64,000 nucleotides of DNA from positions 79,479,672 to 79,543,671 of the forward strand of contig OW121857.1 of NCBI GenBank assembly GCA_933228895.1. Reading direction: 5' to 3'. Both the position numbers and the translations under genes were made by a program. The notes below the pieces were generated by a model that had not been told where the DNA came from, searched no databases, and saw only the letters and a list, made by a program, of their open reading frames with translations. Of the stretch, positions 1-11,262 are shown piece by piece. The stretch's first letter is position 1. The number at the start of each line of letters is the position of its first letter. The stretch comes from Platycnemis pennipes (taxonomy: Eukaryota; Arthropoda; Insecta; Odonata; Platycnemididae).

Positions 1-81
1 CCTATGCTATCCATTGATACACTCGTATTGGACATATTTACTACTATCCATATCCCTAATTGTACGAGGAAAAAAATCTGT
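1..81 (-). mobile_element. LINE-A fragment (C-terminal coding part)
   Basis: The stretch matches, base for base with scattered differences, the antisense of the LINE-A segment also seen at 4575-4655 (including the shared TACGAGGAAAAAAA block). It encodes the last residues of the LINE reverse-transcriptase ORF on the minus strand. The copy continues beyond the left edge of the window and is cut at about 81 by a SINE fragment. Confidence 0.75.
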
Positions 82-204
82 CGTTAAGAGTAGGCTAATG
101 CTGACGCCGGGTTTCTCTCCACCCTTCCTCCATCATAAACCTACCATTACCCAATTACCCACCTATCCTAAATGGTGCAAATGACCTCAGCTGTCCTTCG
201 CTTC
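82..204 (+). mobile_element. S1 SINE, 3' half
   Basis: It shows the S1 3' module: GTTAAGAGTAGGCTAATGC, then a CGCCGGGTTTCTCTCCACCC block, then the CTATCCTAAATGGTGCAAAT and GACCTCAGCTGTC blocks. The tRNA head is absent. It abuts a LINE-A 3' end directly, so the 5' part was lost or never copied. Confidence 0.75.
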
Positions 205-272
205 CTCTGAGTACCCCCTGCCACACACCCTCGAGGTGGCTTGCAGGGTATGTCGTAGATATAGATATGATA
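205..272 (+). mobile_element. LINE-A 3' terminus only
   Basis: Carries the diagnostic LINE-A 3' end (CCCCTGCCACACACCCT then GTGGCTTGCAGGGTAT) followed by degenerate TAGATA hexamers. It is extremely 5'-truncated and begins exactly where the S1 SINE ends. Confidence 0.75.
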
Positions 273-1050
273 ATTAACTTTCTTTAATCGTACCCTTAAT
301 TAAAAAGGGTCTGTTTACTAATCGAACTTAAATATTCTCCGGGATGCATGTTCATTGTTCATCCACACCGATCAAAACATACAAGGGCAAGTTTTGTGAG
401 AATTTTTCAGCTTTTAAAAATTATATAATTTATCTTATTCTTCTTTTGGCTTTCCAGGTTTAGCCAATTTGCCTGTTCCGGCTTCACGTAATCTCGATCT
501 CCCAGCACTTTTTCCTAAAGCCTTTCCTATAAAACTTTACTGGGAATTCTTCTTAGAGGCATGCGCTCAACATGCTCTTTTTATCTTTCTTTGTAAATTA
601 TTGCTACTTCTGTTTCTGACTGTTCTTTTAATTCTTGTCTCATTTCTTCGTTTTTATGTGGCCCAGACGTGTGCATCCTTTCATAGATCTTAGAAATTTC
701 ATTCCTGACGTTTCAATCTGTTTACATATAATTTATAATATCGCTTATTTTAATTCTATTTAAATTTTCCTCATGTATGAAAATAAACGTATTGTGCACG
801 AATACATTTTAAATTACTGTTAGTGACAGGTTTGACTCTACAGTTTTAAAAGTTTGCCGCTCTCAGCTCTAGGATATCCGATGCATGGTGCATCTCACCC
901 CAAACTGGCATTTACGGTGCGTTTGTATTCTTGAGTTTAACCCGTAGGTTGGCCAGGTTAACGGGAGTAGAGCTCACTGAATACATAGCCCAACAGCTAG
1001 TCAAATCCGGACATCAGGACTGGAAGGCCAGATCCTCTCTCTGTGCCGCC
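273..1050. other. No recognised gene
   Basis: AT-rich sequence with stops in all frames. The 74-codon frame at 469-693 is leucine/phenylalanine-rich and has no recognisable domain. I see nothing assignable. Confidence 0.5.
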
Positions 1051-1175
1051 TTCGCTTTCACAGAAATATCTTTTGCCCATAAAATCCATAAAACAACATA
1101 GCTCGGATTTGACTGAACATGTCCAAAGGTTTCTCCCAAGTTTTAATCCCGGAACCTCTGTATTCTAAAACTTTT
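1050..1175 (-). repeat. Diverged repeat with tRNA-like B-box remnant
   Basis: About 85 bases here resemble 24178-24262 at roughly 60% by eye. Both have an AAAATCCATAAAACAACA-type start, a GATTTGA...CATGTC block and end in a GGAACCTCTG or GGACCTCCGG motif. Read on the minus strand, both hold a degenerate B-box-like sequence, so an old tRNA-derived SINE is possible. Family and limits are uncertain. Confidence 0.35.
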
Positions 1176-2590
1176 ATTGGTGATGCCAGCTGAGGTCTTG
1201 CCTTCTCCGCCTACTTGCATATTTCCCAGGGACTTAAGCCCTGTAGTCGCTGGAATTTAATCGCTTATGTCCTCTTCCGTCATATTTCATGACGTATGTA
1301 ATTGGTGTGTTATCCCCTTGCTTTGCGTGCTCATGTTTATAACATCACATTATCCCTTGAATGGCCATCCAACTGGGATCTGGTGCTTATTTGAAACTGT
1401 AACCGTCTCTCTGAGGGACTAATGTAGCGTGGTCTACCTTTAGATCGGCTCCTATCCTTTGACCTATCCAGCATGGATCGCGGAGCTAGGTGAAACTTTC
1501 ATAGCTCTCGCTATCCAAGCTATTGAGGTCACATAAACACTCTAGGCCTGCAAACCACTCCAAGGATTTGCATATCAGAAAAGAATCTAAAATATAACTA
1601 TTTACATGAATGGAAGAAAATGTAGAAAAAAGTTTCCCATTCAATGTAAAATGGACGAAAAAAATCCCAAACGTCCATCAATCCTGAATTATTTCTTGTC
1701 AGTGATCTTCCTTTTGTTAAGCCTTATTCTGGTACTTAATCACCCTTTGTGGCATGTTAATTTGCTCCGGTGCAGAGTATAATACCATAAAATTCCTACG
1801 GTGCATTTATTTTAGCCGCTGCATTCCCATCCTGTCTGTTACTTTAAGGCACCTTTCTATTTTTTTACTTTGGATTTTAATAATAAAAGGTCGTGGCCAT
1901 TTTTCCACGCTGATTTTAGGTACGAGTTTAATCAGTAGGAATTTGTAGCATTTCGAGATACAACCCTTCGTGTATTGGGGGAGAAAGGCATTTGCAAGCC
2001 ACGCATTCATTTTTAAATTACGTAATGCTCAAGTATATTTACTGTGCCTCACTGCCTTATCAGCCCTGAACTCCGCTATTGTCTGCTTTCCAGAACCATG
2101 GCTATGAATCTGGGGAACTCTTGATATGTTTACGTGCAATAAACCTTTGTGTTATGCGGCCTCTTTACGACCGAAGGATCTTTCAATGACGGGGAAATGA
2201 AGTTACGCTCGTGTGCAGTGGAACTTTATTTCTCTACTCAAACCAGTTGTGACTAATAAGAGGTTTTCCTTCCGAATGTGAAAATTTTAGTATACTTGAC
2301 CCCGAGAAAATATTTTTATTTGTAAAAGATAGATGAAGTATTATCAGAGCCTGTATTCCACCCAAAATCAACGGAACAATGAGGTATGAATGATCCTGCC
2401 GGAAAAAAATACTAAAATCCGAAGGAGGCAAATATTTATTTGTTGGAAAATTTACCTAGTAAAACAGAAAGGAAGTTTTCTGATTATTTTTTTATCAATC
2501 TTCCCGTGCCCAATGAGTTCACCGTCGAGCTTTCATTTTATTTTCCATCTATATAATATATTTATTTTTATATGCCAATCGACCTGGTCA
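1176..2590. other. No recognised gene
   Basis: Short overlapping frames occur on both strands (1754-1948 +, 1807-2010 -, 2234-2431 -), none with a recognisable motif. No repeat family defined elsewhere in the window was seen here. Confidence 0.5.
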
Positions 2591-2594
2591 AAAT

Positions 2595-2925
2595 TAGTCT
2601 GGTTGGTGCAGTGGTTAGAGCACTGGCCTTTCACCTGTACGTCCCTTTTCGAATCCCGGCAGTGGAAGATATTTTTCATTGGCAAACCGGCCCCGACCTG
2701 AATGACGTGTGGAGAGCATTCGAGTAAAGTGCTCCGTCCGTCGGATGGGACGTTAAGCCGTGGTTAAGATCTAACACTCGAAGGTAAGGGAGAAAATTTT
2801 ACCAGATAAGGTAGCTAAAGAAACTAGAAGAGAGAGAAAAATATTACATCACCCCTTGGCGTATTCCATTAAGAGTAGGATCATGCCGACGGTGGGTTTC
2901 TCTCCATCCTTCCGTTTTTATCGTT
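2595..2925 (+). mobile_element. S1 SINE with internal insertion
   Basis: The tRNA-derived head has an A box (GTGGTTAGAGCACTGG) and a B box (TTTCGAATCCCGG). The core GTCGGATGGGACGTTAAGCC follows, and the 3' module resumes at about 2858. Between core and 3' module lie some 90 bases (about 2765-2855) absent from other copies, so the SINE carries an insertion. Confidence 0.85.
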
Positions 2926-3240
2926 GTGCCCTTAGTGCGGAATGATAGAACCTTTAAATGTGGGCACAAATTGATGATTATGATGAATCAGTAAAATTGT
3001 TCTTTTATTAAAACGTTATTTCACCGACATTAAACCTTTATTTCACCATTTTCGTTGTTAGAGACAATTTACCTTTCTTAAACTCGCTCTTTTTTCATTT
3101 CTTCGTGAGATATATTAGGGCTGGGCTATTCATTTTGATGCCCACCAAAAGATGGAAATTGTAATAATCCCCCATCATTAGCATCAACTTCCGTACCTCT
3201 CACCTCAGTTACCCAGAAAACGTCTGTAGCATTATTTTTA
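2926..3240. other. No recognised feature
   Basis: AT-rich flank of the S1 copy, with no frame or repeat recognised. Confidence 0.5.
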
Positions 3241-4200
3241 AATGGCCCAACAGCCATTAAAACTCTGGGCGCACGCAGTGGATTAAGGGAAAGCCTCCGA
3301 CACGCAGTGAATAGAATCTTTTTTTGTTCCGTGCGTGGAAGAAAATATACTTTTCTCGCAGGAGTGCGTTATCTTCTCCCACCGTTAAGCCTTCGCCTCG
3401 ACGCGGAAGAGGGCTGAAGAAAAAAATAGGCGGAATGAAGAACTCTCCCTCTTCAAGGCCACGTGTTCGGAGAGGGGCGGGGGAGAGGGAGGGTGGGGGA
3501 GGCTTGGTAGAGGCGCCGAATAGAAGAAAAAAACCCTCACGAAAAGAAATCATCCCTGATCAATCAGAAGGAGTCCTCCTGCTCCTTTTTTATTTAAGAA
3601 ACAAGGAATATGCAGGCCAGACCTCCCAGGCAGCTCGCAAGAACACTATCCTACCCTCTCCCCCCTTCTCCCTCTCTATCTTTCCCTCCCCCATGCCTCA
3701 GGCACCCGCACTTTTAAAGAAGACCCACTTTGCCCCCAAGGAGCAATATACCTCCATCGTAATATCTACCCCCTCCTTGTGTTGACGGCAGAATCTGCTG
3801 CAGAGGAGGCGGGACGTCGGGTGTTGGGGGAGGAGGAGTGCGGTGGAGGTGCAGGAAGGGAGCGGGCGGGCGGGTCGAGGGGGTGTTAGGCATCATTTCG
3901 AAAGGAGGGGGATGTTTGAAGAGGTGGGGGGTCTGTGGCAGGCTGTGGGGGGGGGGGTGTAGTGGAAGGGTGGTAGGGAAGGGGAGTGGGGAAAGGGTGG
4001 CGGTGAGGGATGGGGGAGAGTGAAAGGGGAAGTTGGAGAGATTACACTCGCATCTCCTCTGCTCAGACGGGGGTGCGCTCTGAAAACCCTTTTCCCCGCA
4101 TCTTAAGGCGAGACCTATCTCTTCCACTCCCTCTCTCCGCCTTCCCAGCCATCCCCTTTTTAACCCGAGCGGTTACCAAATGTTGGGGTTAAGTTGGAGT
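3241..4200. other. GC-rich, strand-asymmetric tract
   Basis: About 3360-3530 and 3790-4030 are strongly purine-rich on the plus strand; 3640-3710 and 4100-4160 are pyrimidine-rich. The frames here (153 codons at 3324-3785 +, 137 at 3714-4127 -) consist of low-complexity Gly/Arg/Lys or Pro/Ser stretches expected from biased composition, so I do not call a gene. Four close G-runs at 3858-3882 form a G-quadruplex motif. Confidence 0.5.
3858..3882 (+). other. G-quadruplex-type motif
   Basis: Five G-runs of three or more (GGG-AGC-GGG-C-GGG-C-GGG-TCGA-GGGGG) lie within 25 bases, meeting the usual G3+N1-7 pattern. It sits in a 240-base G-rich block with further runs, including one of at least ten G at about 3946-3956. 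Function is unknown. Confidence 0.6.
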
Positions 4201-4401
4201 TATTGGACGATTTGCCTTCGGACCCGTCCACACTCGAGTTCAGTTCTGTCTTTCTTTCTCTCTCTCCCTCGCGTGCCATCTCTCGCTGTCTCTCTTTTGC
4301 CTCACATTCCGTCTCTCTCCTCAGAACTTCTCCAATCTCACATTGCTTTTGTTCCATCCTTCCCTTTCCTTTCCGCTGGCGTTATGAAATCAAGTTCTAC
4401 G

Positions 4402-4953
4402 CTACATCTACATAATACTCTGCAAGCCACCATAAAGGTGTGTGGCAGGGGGGGAACTCTCACCAAGCATGCACTACATAGCATGCATAAAATTTGTAAT
4501 TAAACATTAAAATAGCAAAGCATACATGCAAAAGCATGCTGTTAGTTGGGTTAGCTTTAAGTCCTTATACCAACATGCAGCTACCAATGTTATCCATTGC
4601 TACACTCGTACCGGATATATTTACCGTTATTCATATCCCTAATAGTACGAGGAAAAAAAGCACATTTTGAATCCGTAAGTTCGGCAATCTATTTCTCTAA
4701 TTTTGTGATTACGGTCCAGTCTACCATAGTAAGTTGGGGTCCGCAAAATATTTTTAACATCATCACTGAAAATATGGTGTTGGAATTTATTTAAGAGTTT
4801 AAATCTAAATTTCAACCTGCGATCTGACAATGATTCCCAATTTAATTCATTTAATAGATTGGTTACGCTAATAAGGTTATCATACCGGCCCTTTACAAAT
4901 CTTGCCGATCTTCGTTGAACACGTTCAAGTTCGTTATTTAGACCGATCCCGCT
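4402..4953 (-). mobile_element. LINE-A, 5'-truncated copy
   Basis: The inverted 3' end (hexamer tail, GCAAGCCACC, GTGTGTGGCAGGGGG) is at 4402-4455. Reading leftward on the minus strand from 4952, the C-terminal ORF is open down to about 4639 (GLNNELERVQRRSARFVKGR ... LNELNWESLSDRRLKF). The coding match ends abruptly at 4953, the 5' truncation. The tail of the frame is frameshifted relative to the copy at 17989-18709. Confidence 0.9.
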
Positions 4954-7900
4954 AGTCGCGGGACGAAGAATAATGTTTCCAGAGAATAGAAATAAAGGAA
5001 AAGAGAAAATAGAAAAACGACCATCTATGCGGTACCAACGATCTTGGCATATTTGCAAGTTGATTCTTGTTTAAGTCGTACACTCCCTGAAGTTTCGATG
5101 GGTCTACTTAAAGGAATTTGTGACGGAAGCGGGTCAACTAAGAATTTCTTGGAGGGGAGTAATTCTTACGCCTTATTCAACTTTTATTTTACGCTCAGTA
5201 GTAATCAACATATACTACTTAAACTCCCTAAACTAATTGCGTCCGAAAAGGTAGTACATAAAAACTCTATATCTGTGATCACCAAAATATTAATTTACTT
5301 TTCCATCATTAGAGTGGAATCGAAACTTTGGTATTGTTTCGTCATCTTTAATACGGCGAATCATTCTATTGGCTATTTATTCAATTGAATTTTAATTTAT
5401 TTATGTAGATGAGGTTGTGCACACTCATGTCGAAGTTTATACCCTGGTGATTTTCACATACTATTTTTGAGCTCTCGCAGTATGCTCTTAATTTTTTAAC
5501 GTTTTTATCTCCTTATTCAGCGATTCCTTTATTTGTGTTCTGTTCAATATTTAGACCGTAAATTCTGTTTTTCCATACAGTGATCTCTTAATTGCTGTCC
5601 ACCTCCATACATGTTTTCGGTTCGTCTCCAAAATTATTGCCTAAAATCAGTGTGCATGCTCTGAATTTCCTTGATAATTCCTCCTCAGTGTAACATTCCA
5701 TTTCACGTATAACGCTCTCTCACCACACATTTCCCATTCACTGTACCCATCCTTCTCTCTATATCTGAGGCTATAGCCATTTGGTGGCCTTCTGCTCAGC
5801 CTCTCGGCACTACTCTAATAGCCACTCTGCAGGTGTTCCTCATATAAAGAGGAATATCCATCTTAATCTAGGAAAGATAAAATGAGAGGGGTCAGCCAAA
5901 ATCATCCCATACAGTTTTTTCACAATTTCCAGCGTGAAGAGTATGAAGAATAAAACGCAGCTTTATTACATTAGAAACCAATATTATTTCTGAACCATGA
6001 TCGTATCTGAACACTTCCTGTAAGTGTTAATTCGATTTAATATATGATTGACGCACTCCGTATCAAATGAGGTTTTACTGAAATGTTGCATTTGGTTTCA
6101 TAGTACCAATAATTGGTTTTACAAGTTCCCTTCCTTCGTCTATGGGTAAGTTAGGTAACATTTTTAGATACAGTGCGGTTTTACAAAAGTAGATTTCATG
6201 AATTTTCAGCACATTATCTCGGGACATTGGTCAAAATTTGAATATTCATATTTTTTTAATTTTCGTAGGTCGTTTAAGCTTTTGTTTGATATGACTGTGA
6301 TGTATTAGATACTGAACGCTTTCAGGATAGTAATTTTTTATTCAACGAGGTTGCGCGTATACTTTTCTGATACAATGAAGTTCTTATGTAGTCAACTTTT
6401 CCAAAGCATTCCTGATTAGGTGGCTAATTCCTATATATATTTAGATGCTTAAATTAAGCATTAGAAAACCATTTGTGGTACCAGAGTAATCGTTTTCCGC
6501 CTTCATGTATCATTGGTTATTTTCGGCAACCGCCTTGTTAGTCCATTGCACATAGATAAACCTATTACGTCATGAAAAATGTCATTAGATATAATTTTAA
6601 AAAGAAAAATATTATGAATACAATCTACTTGTATTATCTATCGTCAACTCAGATATCAGAGATTAGATTTGCGCCGTTTTATTTTTAGTGCTGCTTACTA
6701 ACATGCCGTGTTCAGGACCATGTTTTTTGAACGATTATCAATAGATTAATTGGATTAATATTTCCTTCCGAATCGTTTGAGTAAATAAATATTTTTCATA
6801 TTAATATTATCTACCTAGAAGGTGAGATCAATTTTTACACATAAGTTTGAATCGTAAATGGCACAATGATGACCTCCGATTTGAAAGTATTTACAAGATA
6901 TATATGGACATTTTAGTTCTTGTTCGAAACAAACGGTTTGAGAAAAGCTATCAAAATTGAAAACATACTCCGAAATACTAGTGAAAAAAATCCATCGCTA
7001 TGTTTCCCTTTGGCGATGGATTCCCGGGCAACTTCTTTGGTAAAGTCAATAGCAAACTGTTGTTTGATAAAGTGAAAAAATTCGAGTTTTGCCTCGGCCT
7101 TCAATTCAACTTTAATTTCCCGGAGCCAATGCATTTTATCCCGGAAGGTATAAAATAAATGGGTATATTAATCTGAATTTTAAAGCGCACCCATGTATTG
7201 ACAAATATAATTTAAAACCGTGATCGGTCAAGTGTAAATTATTGCAGTAAGGATAATTAGTTCTGTCTTTGAAGTCGTTTCCATGGTAATTAATTGCTTC
7301 CTTTGTGTAGGGTGTGTTTTCATTCCCTTAAACCGCATGGCTATGCGATGGGATTCTCATTTCTTATCAAAGTGGGCTCTGGAATGTAGGAAAAATAGAA
7401 GCAATTAATAATGCATCACTTGATTTTTGAGAGCAGAGCGCACATTATTTTCTTCACATAGCTCAGTTTCACTGAGCATTACTGTTTTTGTTCGCTAGAT
7501 GCCCCCAAATGATTCTTACAATATTACTCTCCCGGAAGGCAATTTTCGCTGCCTCTGCTGCTGAAACTTATTCCTTCCCAGCAATTGGTCACAAAATGCA
7601 GTGGAAGCTGCATAAATATGGCTATTTAAATTTCACACTAGCGACAGGTTTTTAGCTAAAATAGGGATAGGTAATATTAGCTAAATATGTATCAGATGCC
7701 CAGAAAATTACATCGTTGAAACGTGTCCTAACACGCTCTACCGGGATATTAACCCAGATTACTCGCTCTTTCAAAGTATCCGATTGAAATTGAATAATGG
7801 ATTATTGTGCTGGGGGTGCCTACCTAAATGATCTTAAATCCATTATAGTAATGCATAAAAGAATAATCAGAATCCTTTTAGCTAAGCGCCAATACTACCA

Positions 7901-8440
7901 CTCTTTTGCCGTATTGGTTTCGTAAAAATTGTTATCTATAAGACATTTATATACATATATTTAAAGTTTTTAGGCTATTTTTTGTGAAAGTGGTAATATA
8001 CCTATGCGAAGAACATTTTATAATCTGCGAGTTAAATAATTCTATGTTCCAATGACAAATCCAAATAAAACTTTCTTTAATGGATGTATTCTTTACATGG
8101 AACCAAAAGTTTGCAATTTCATACTAGCGTGTGAAAGTGTGAATAGAACTACATGCTTGCAAGAAGCGGTGGACTGGTTATTTACTCAGCCCGAGGTGGA
8201 TTATTTATTTAATGTTTTTGTGTAAAAGTCTTGGCTCATCAAAAAATTTGTATAATTCATTGAAATTTTCCTAATTTGTTTGTTGTATCTCGTATTAGTC
8301 CATGAATTATTGCAGCTATGCACTGTGAAGGTAGCCTCAGCACAGTGAATACTTTAGAGGCTACCTAAAACCTCCCAAAATTTTTTCTTGATATATTTGT
8401 ATTTGTGAAATTTCATTTTTTGGGAAGTAAATAAATTCTA
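4954..8440. other. Long AT-rich stretch, no recognised gene
   Basis: Nothing assignable apart from scattered short frames. A 73-codon minus frame at 6913-7134 has no internal low complexity but no family I recognise. A perfect 9-bp hairpin (ATCCATCGC ... GCGATGGAT, 6990-7021) lies inside that frame. No transposon family of this window was seen. Confidence 0.5.
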
Positions 8441-8703
8441 AATTCTAATTATACCCACTTTGATTTCACGCCGCCTTAGGATAAGTACTACGGTACCAAT
8501 AGAGGTTCGAGTCGCGACTCTGAGGCTCATGTTACGGGACAAATGATGTAGGAAACACACGTAATTCTCCTTCGGCACCTGCGAGAGGGTAGTCACTTCG
8601 TCAACGCGCCTACCTAAGGAACTAAAGGAAGCGGATCGGCAACTGGCAGTGGGCATTAAAGCCTTTGTTGTCTTACAATTGGTTACATGGTAGTGATACT
8701 TAA

Positions 8704-9157
8704 TTTAGAATTAATCTCTTAAACAAATTCCAAGGCAATATTTTCAGTGATGATGTTAAAAATATTTTACGAACCCCAACTTACTATGGCAGACTGGACC
8801 ATATTCATAAAATTAGAGAAATTGATTGCCGAACTGATAGATTCAAAATGTCCTTCTTCCCTCGCACAATTAGAGATACGAATAACGGTAAATATGTCCT
8901 ATCAGAGAGTAGCAATGAATAGCATTGGTAGCTGCATGTTGGTATGAGTACTTAAAGCTAACCCTACTAACAGAATGTTTTTGCATGTTTGCCTAGCAAT
9001 TTGTATCTTTTTTTTAAATAGTGTTGTTCTGACTACTATATTAATACTATTCCTTTTTAATGCATGATATGTAGTGCATGTTTGGTGAGAAATCACCCCC
9101 TGCCACACACCCTCGTGGTGGCTTGCAGGGTATTATGTAGATGTAGATGTAGATGAT
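8704..9157 (+). mobile_element. LINE-A, 5'-truncated copy
   Basis: It starts inside the C-terminal ORF at the segment encoding FSDDVKNILRTPTYYGRLDH-type sequence and runs through the 3' UTR to the TAGATG tail at 9136-9157. It shares the AACAAATTCCAAGGCAATAT variant with the copy ending at 58629, so these two form one subfamily. The ORF is frameshifted. Confidence 0.9.
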
Positions 9158-9174
9158 ATGAGGAAGCAACCAAT

Positions 9175-9262
9175 AACGAAGGTAAATTTCGCCATTTGAG
9201 GTAAAAAGTTAGGTAGGAATTTTCCAAGAAACCCGGCGGTGGCATCAGTCTGCTCGTAATGA
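9175..9262 (-). mobile_element. S1 SINE, 3' fragment (minus half of a nest)
   Basis: The minus-strand S1 3' module is recognisable from GAAACCCGGCGGTGGCATCA and the adjacent CTCGTAATGA. Its head appears to resume at 9672-9808, beyond the plus-strand S1 at 9294-9663. Confidence 0.6.
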
Positions 9263-9293
9263 ACTCTACTCATTTGTTCTCTATTTTGCTGGA

Positions 9294-9663
9294 ATCGGAT
9301 TGATGCGATTATTAGAGTAGTGGTGTCCCATCCCGAGTGGCCGGTTTCCGAGCCTGGCAGCGGTAAAAATTTTAATTGATAAGCCGGTCCCCATTTAAGT
9401 GCTTTGCGGATTCCTTCAGAGTCCTCTTCAAGGCAGCTACTCAACTGCAAAGAGTAGCCGCAATGTAGAAAACTATGCACTTCACGAGTTCACTACTCTG
9501 TCTGTCGGATGGGACGTCAAACCATGAGCCCCTTGGCGCCTTTTCTTTTGAGTAAGTCGACGCCGGGTTTCTCTCCACTCTTCTCTGAATAATTTCTTCC
9601 CCTACTCATATTCCCCACCTAACGTACTTGGCGTAATTGATCTTAGTTGTGGGTCACCTCCCC
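9294..9663 (+). mobile_element. S1 SINE, near full length
   Basis: The head starts at ATCGGATTGATGCG with a degraded A box and a B box mutated to GGTTTCCGAGCC. The core GTCGGATGGGACGTCAAACC and the 3' module CGACGCCGGGTTTCTCTCCA follow. An extra segment of about 60 bases lies before the core. It is flanked on both sides by minus-strand S1 pieces. Confidence 0.8.
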
Positions 9664-9671
9664 GAATTATT

Positions 9672-9808
9672 GCTGCCTTAAACTTCACTGTTTGATGGAT
9701 GGAGTGCCTAAGTTGAGTACTCACTTATAGTGATGAAAATTCTCTACCTCGGCCGGGATTTGAACACGGACACTAGGAAGAAGCTAGTACTCCATACCCA
9801 CCCGTTTT
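9672..9808 (-). mobile_element. S1 SINE, head half (minus)
   Basis: Read on the minus strand it holds an A-box-like TGGGTATGGAGTACTAG and a B-box-like GTGTTCAAATCCCGG. It then runs into the core in the order expected for an S1 copy. It probably belongs to the same element as 9175-9262. Confidence 0.6.
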
Positions 9809-10019
9809 CTTGTCTTAGAAATAGGCTGAAGCTAAAAGGTGTGGCATAGCCTAAGTAGCTGGCGCTCTTAAAAACAGATTTCCTCGAGGAATGCTAATAA
9901 GAAATTATCGCGGTGGTGCGAAGCTGGGAACAAAACAACCTCGCGGTGGACTAATTGCTAATATACCACTGCCGCGTGGGTTTCCAAACCGCGTGAATGT
10001 CGGTTTTAATTCCGTTGTC

Positions 10020-10710
10020 AGGGTCTAGGCACCCTAGCGTCTCCATCCGCGCTCGGATACGACTCCACCTCTCCATTCATCCTCGCTAGATCCCTCCCAC
10101 TTCCCTCCCCTCCTCTCCTCCCTCTCACCCTCCCCCCGATTCCTAGCCAAATACTTCGCTCCAAATCTCGCACAGTTTCCCGCTCCTGTCTCTGCCACTC
10201 CCCCCTCTCCTCTTCGCGGAGAACCGAACACAGAGACGTAGGGAGCCCGCGAAGAAGGCCTCAGGGCAAAGATCCGCCCGTTGGGAAAGCGAGGGTTTGG
10301 TTCCTCCTTTAGTTTTTCCCTCCCCGGCAAGAAATGTTGTGAGAGCACCTCCCTCCTTCCCGACTCCCCGCTCCGTCGACGGAAGTGAAAGGGCTTTTTT
10401 TTCTCGTCCCCATCTCCTCGCGGTCCTCTTCCCCTTAACCGCCGCCTCGGAATGACTGGCTTGGCTGGCAGCCCCGCACCACCGTTCCCAAAGGTGGTTT
10501 CGGGAGCAGTGTGACGCTCCTGCCTATCGATTTGAACTTATCGGTCGGAGGAACCTTCCCTCCTCTCTCCCTAGTGGTTTCCCCTTTGCTCCCTCTCCTT
10601 CCTCCCAACCCCTCCTCACCTCGTTCCCCTCCCCACTTTTACCTCCACCTACATTTATTTATTCTGCTTAGTTCAGCTCCATCGAATAGTTCCGAGTTAA
10701 CCACGTGATT
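10020..10710. other. Pyrimidine-rich GC-rich tract
   Basis: Largely C/T on the plus strand, with several CpG dinucleotides. Frames at 10034-10348 (-) and 10511-10708 (+) are low-complexity and I do not call them genes. A CpG island or 5' exon cannot be excluded by eye. Confidence 0.45.
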
Positions 10711-11055
10711 GATTGATAGTTTCATGCCGATTAGCGATTACCGATGCCGGCAGTTTAAAAATGCCAATAATCTTTCTCCAACGCTCATAGCAGGACCAGT
10801 CTATATTAAAGAAAAAAAATAACTGAATGTATCATATGATCATAGATAGTTTAGTAACATACAGCTGTGGCTACTAAACGAAACAACCGCAAGACTCTAT
10901 TTGACCACTGAAATGGATTTTGCAGAAGGGTATCAATCATTGAAATAAGGGAAGTAATGAATATAAATGATACTGTAGTAATAAATGGCGTCAAAGTTCA
11001 TCAGTTGTACATGTACTACGGATAGGAAATGAGACTCCTAAAAAAATATTTGATG
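10711..11055. other. No recognised feature
   Basis: AT-rich sequence between the GC-rich tract and the palindromic tRNA-headed element. Nothing assignable. Confidence 0.5.
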
Positions 11056-11079
11056 TGGTACCCAAAGGGAAAAAGAAGA

Positions 11080-11262
11080 AGAGGTGTATTTCTACAAGGA
11101 AAAATCCACCTCAACCAAGATTCGAACCCGAGGCATCGGTAGCTTAACTAGTAGTGTACCTATTCGGGTCCGGGTTCGAATCCCGTTTGAGGTAAATTTT
11201 TTCCATTTGGAAACTAAGCTATTGAGCATTTCCGCGGGTGACTCAGCTATGTTTATCGCGGC
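11080..11262. mobile_element. Palindromic tRNA-headed element, copy 1
   Basis: The plus-strand half has an A box (TAGCTTAACTAGTAG, about 11138) and a perfect B box (GGTTCGAATCC, about 11173), then a body ending at GCATTTCCGCGGGTGAC (about 11227-11245). The left half repeats the B box and part of the body inverted (ACCTCAACC...TTCGAACCCGAG, from about 11107). The two arms match over about 45 bases with few mismatches. The same inverted plan is seen at 14177-14375. Confidence 0.6.

Noticed and set aside
6913..7134. 73-codon minus frame as a possible exon
   Set aside because: Plausible composition but unrecognised, and it contains a perfect hairpin; not enough to call.
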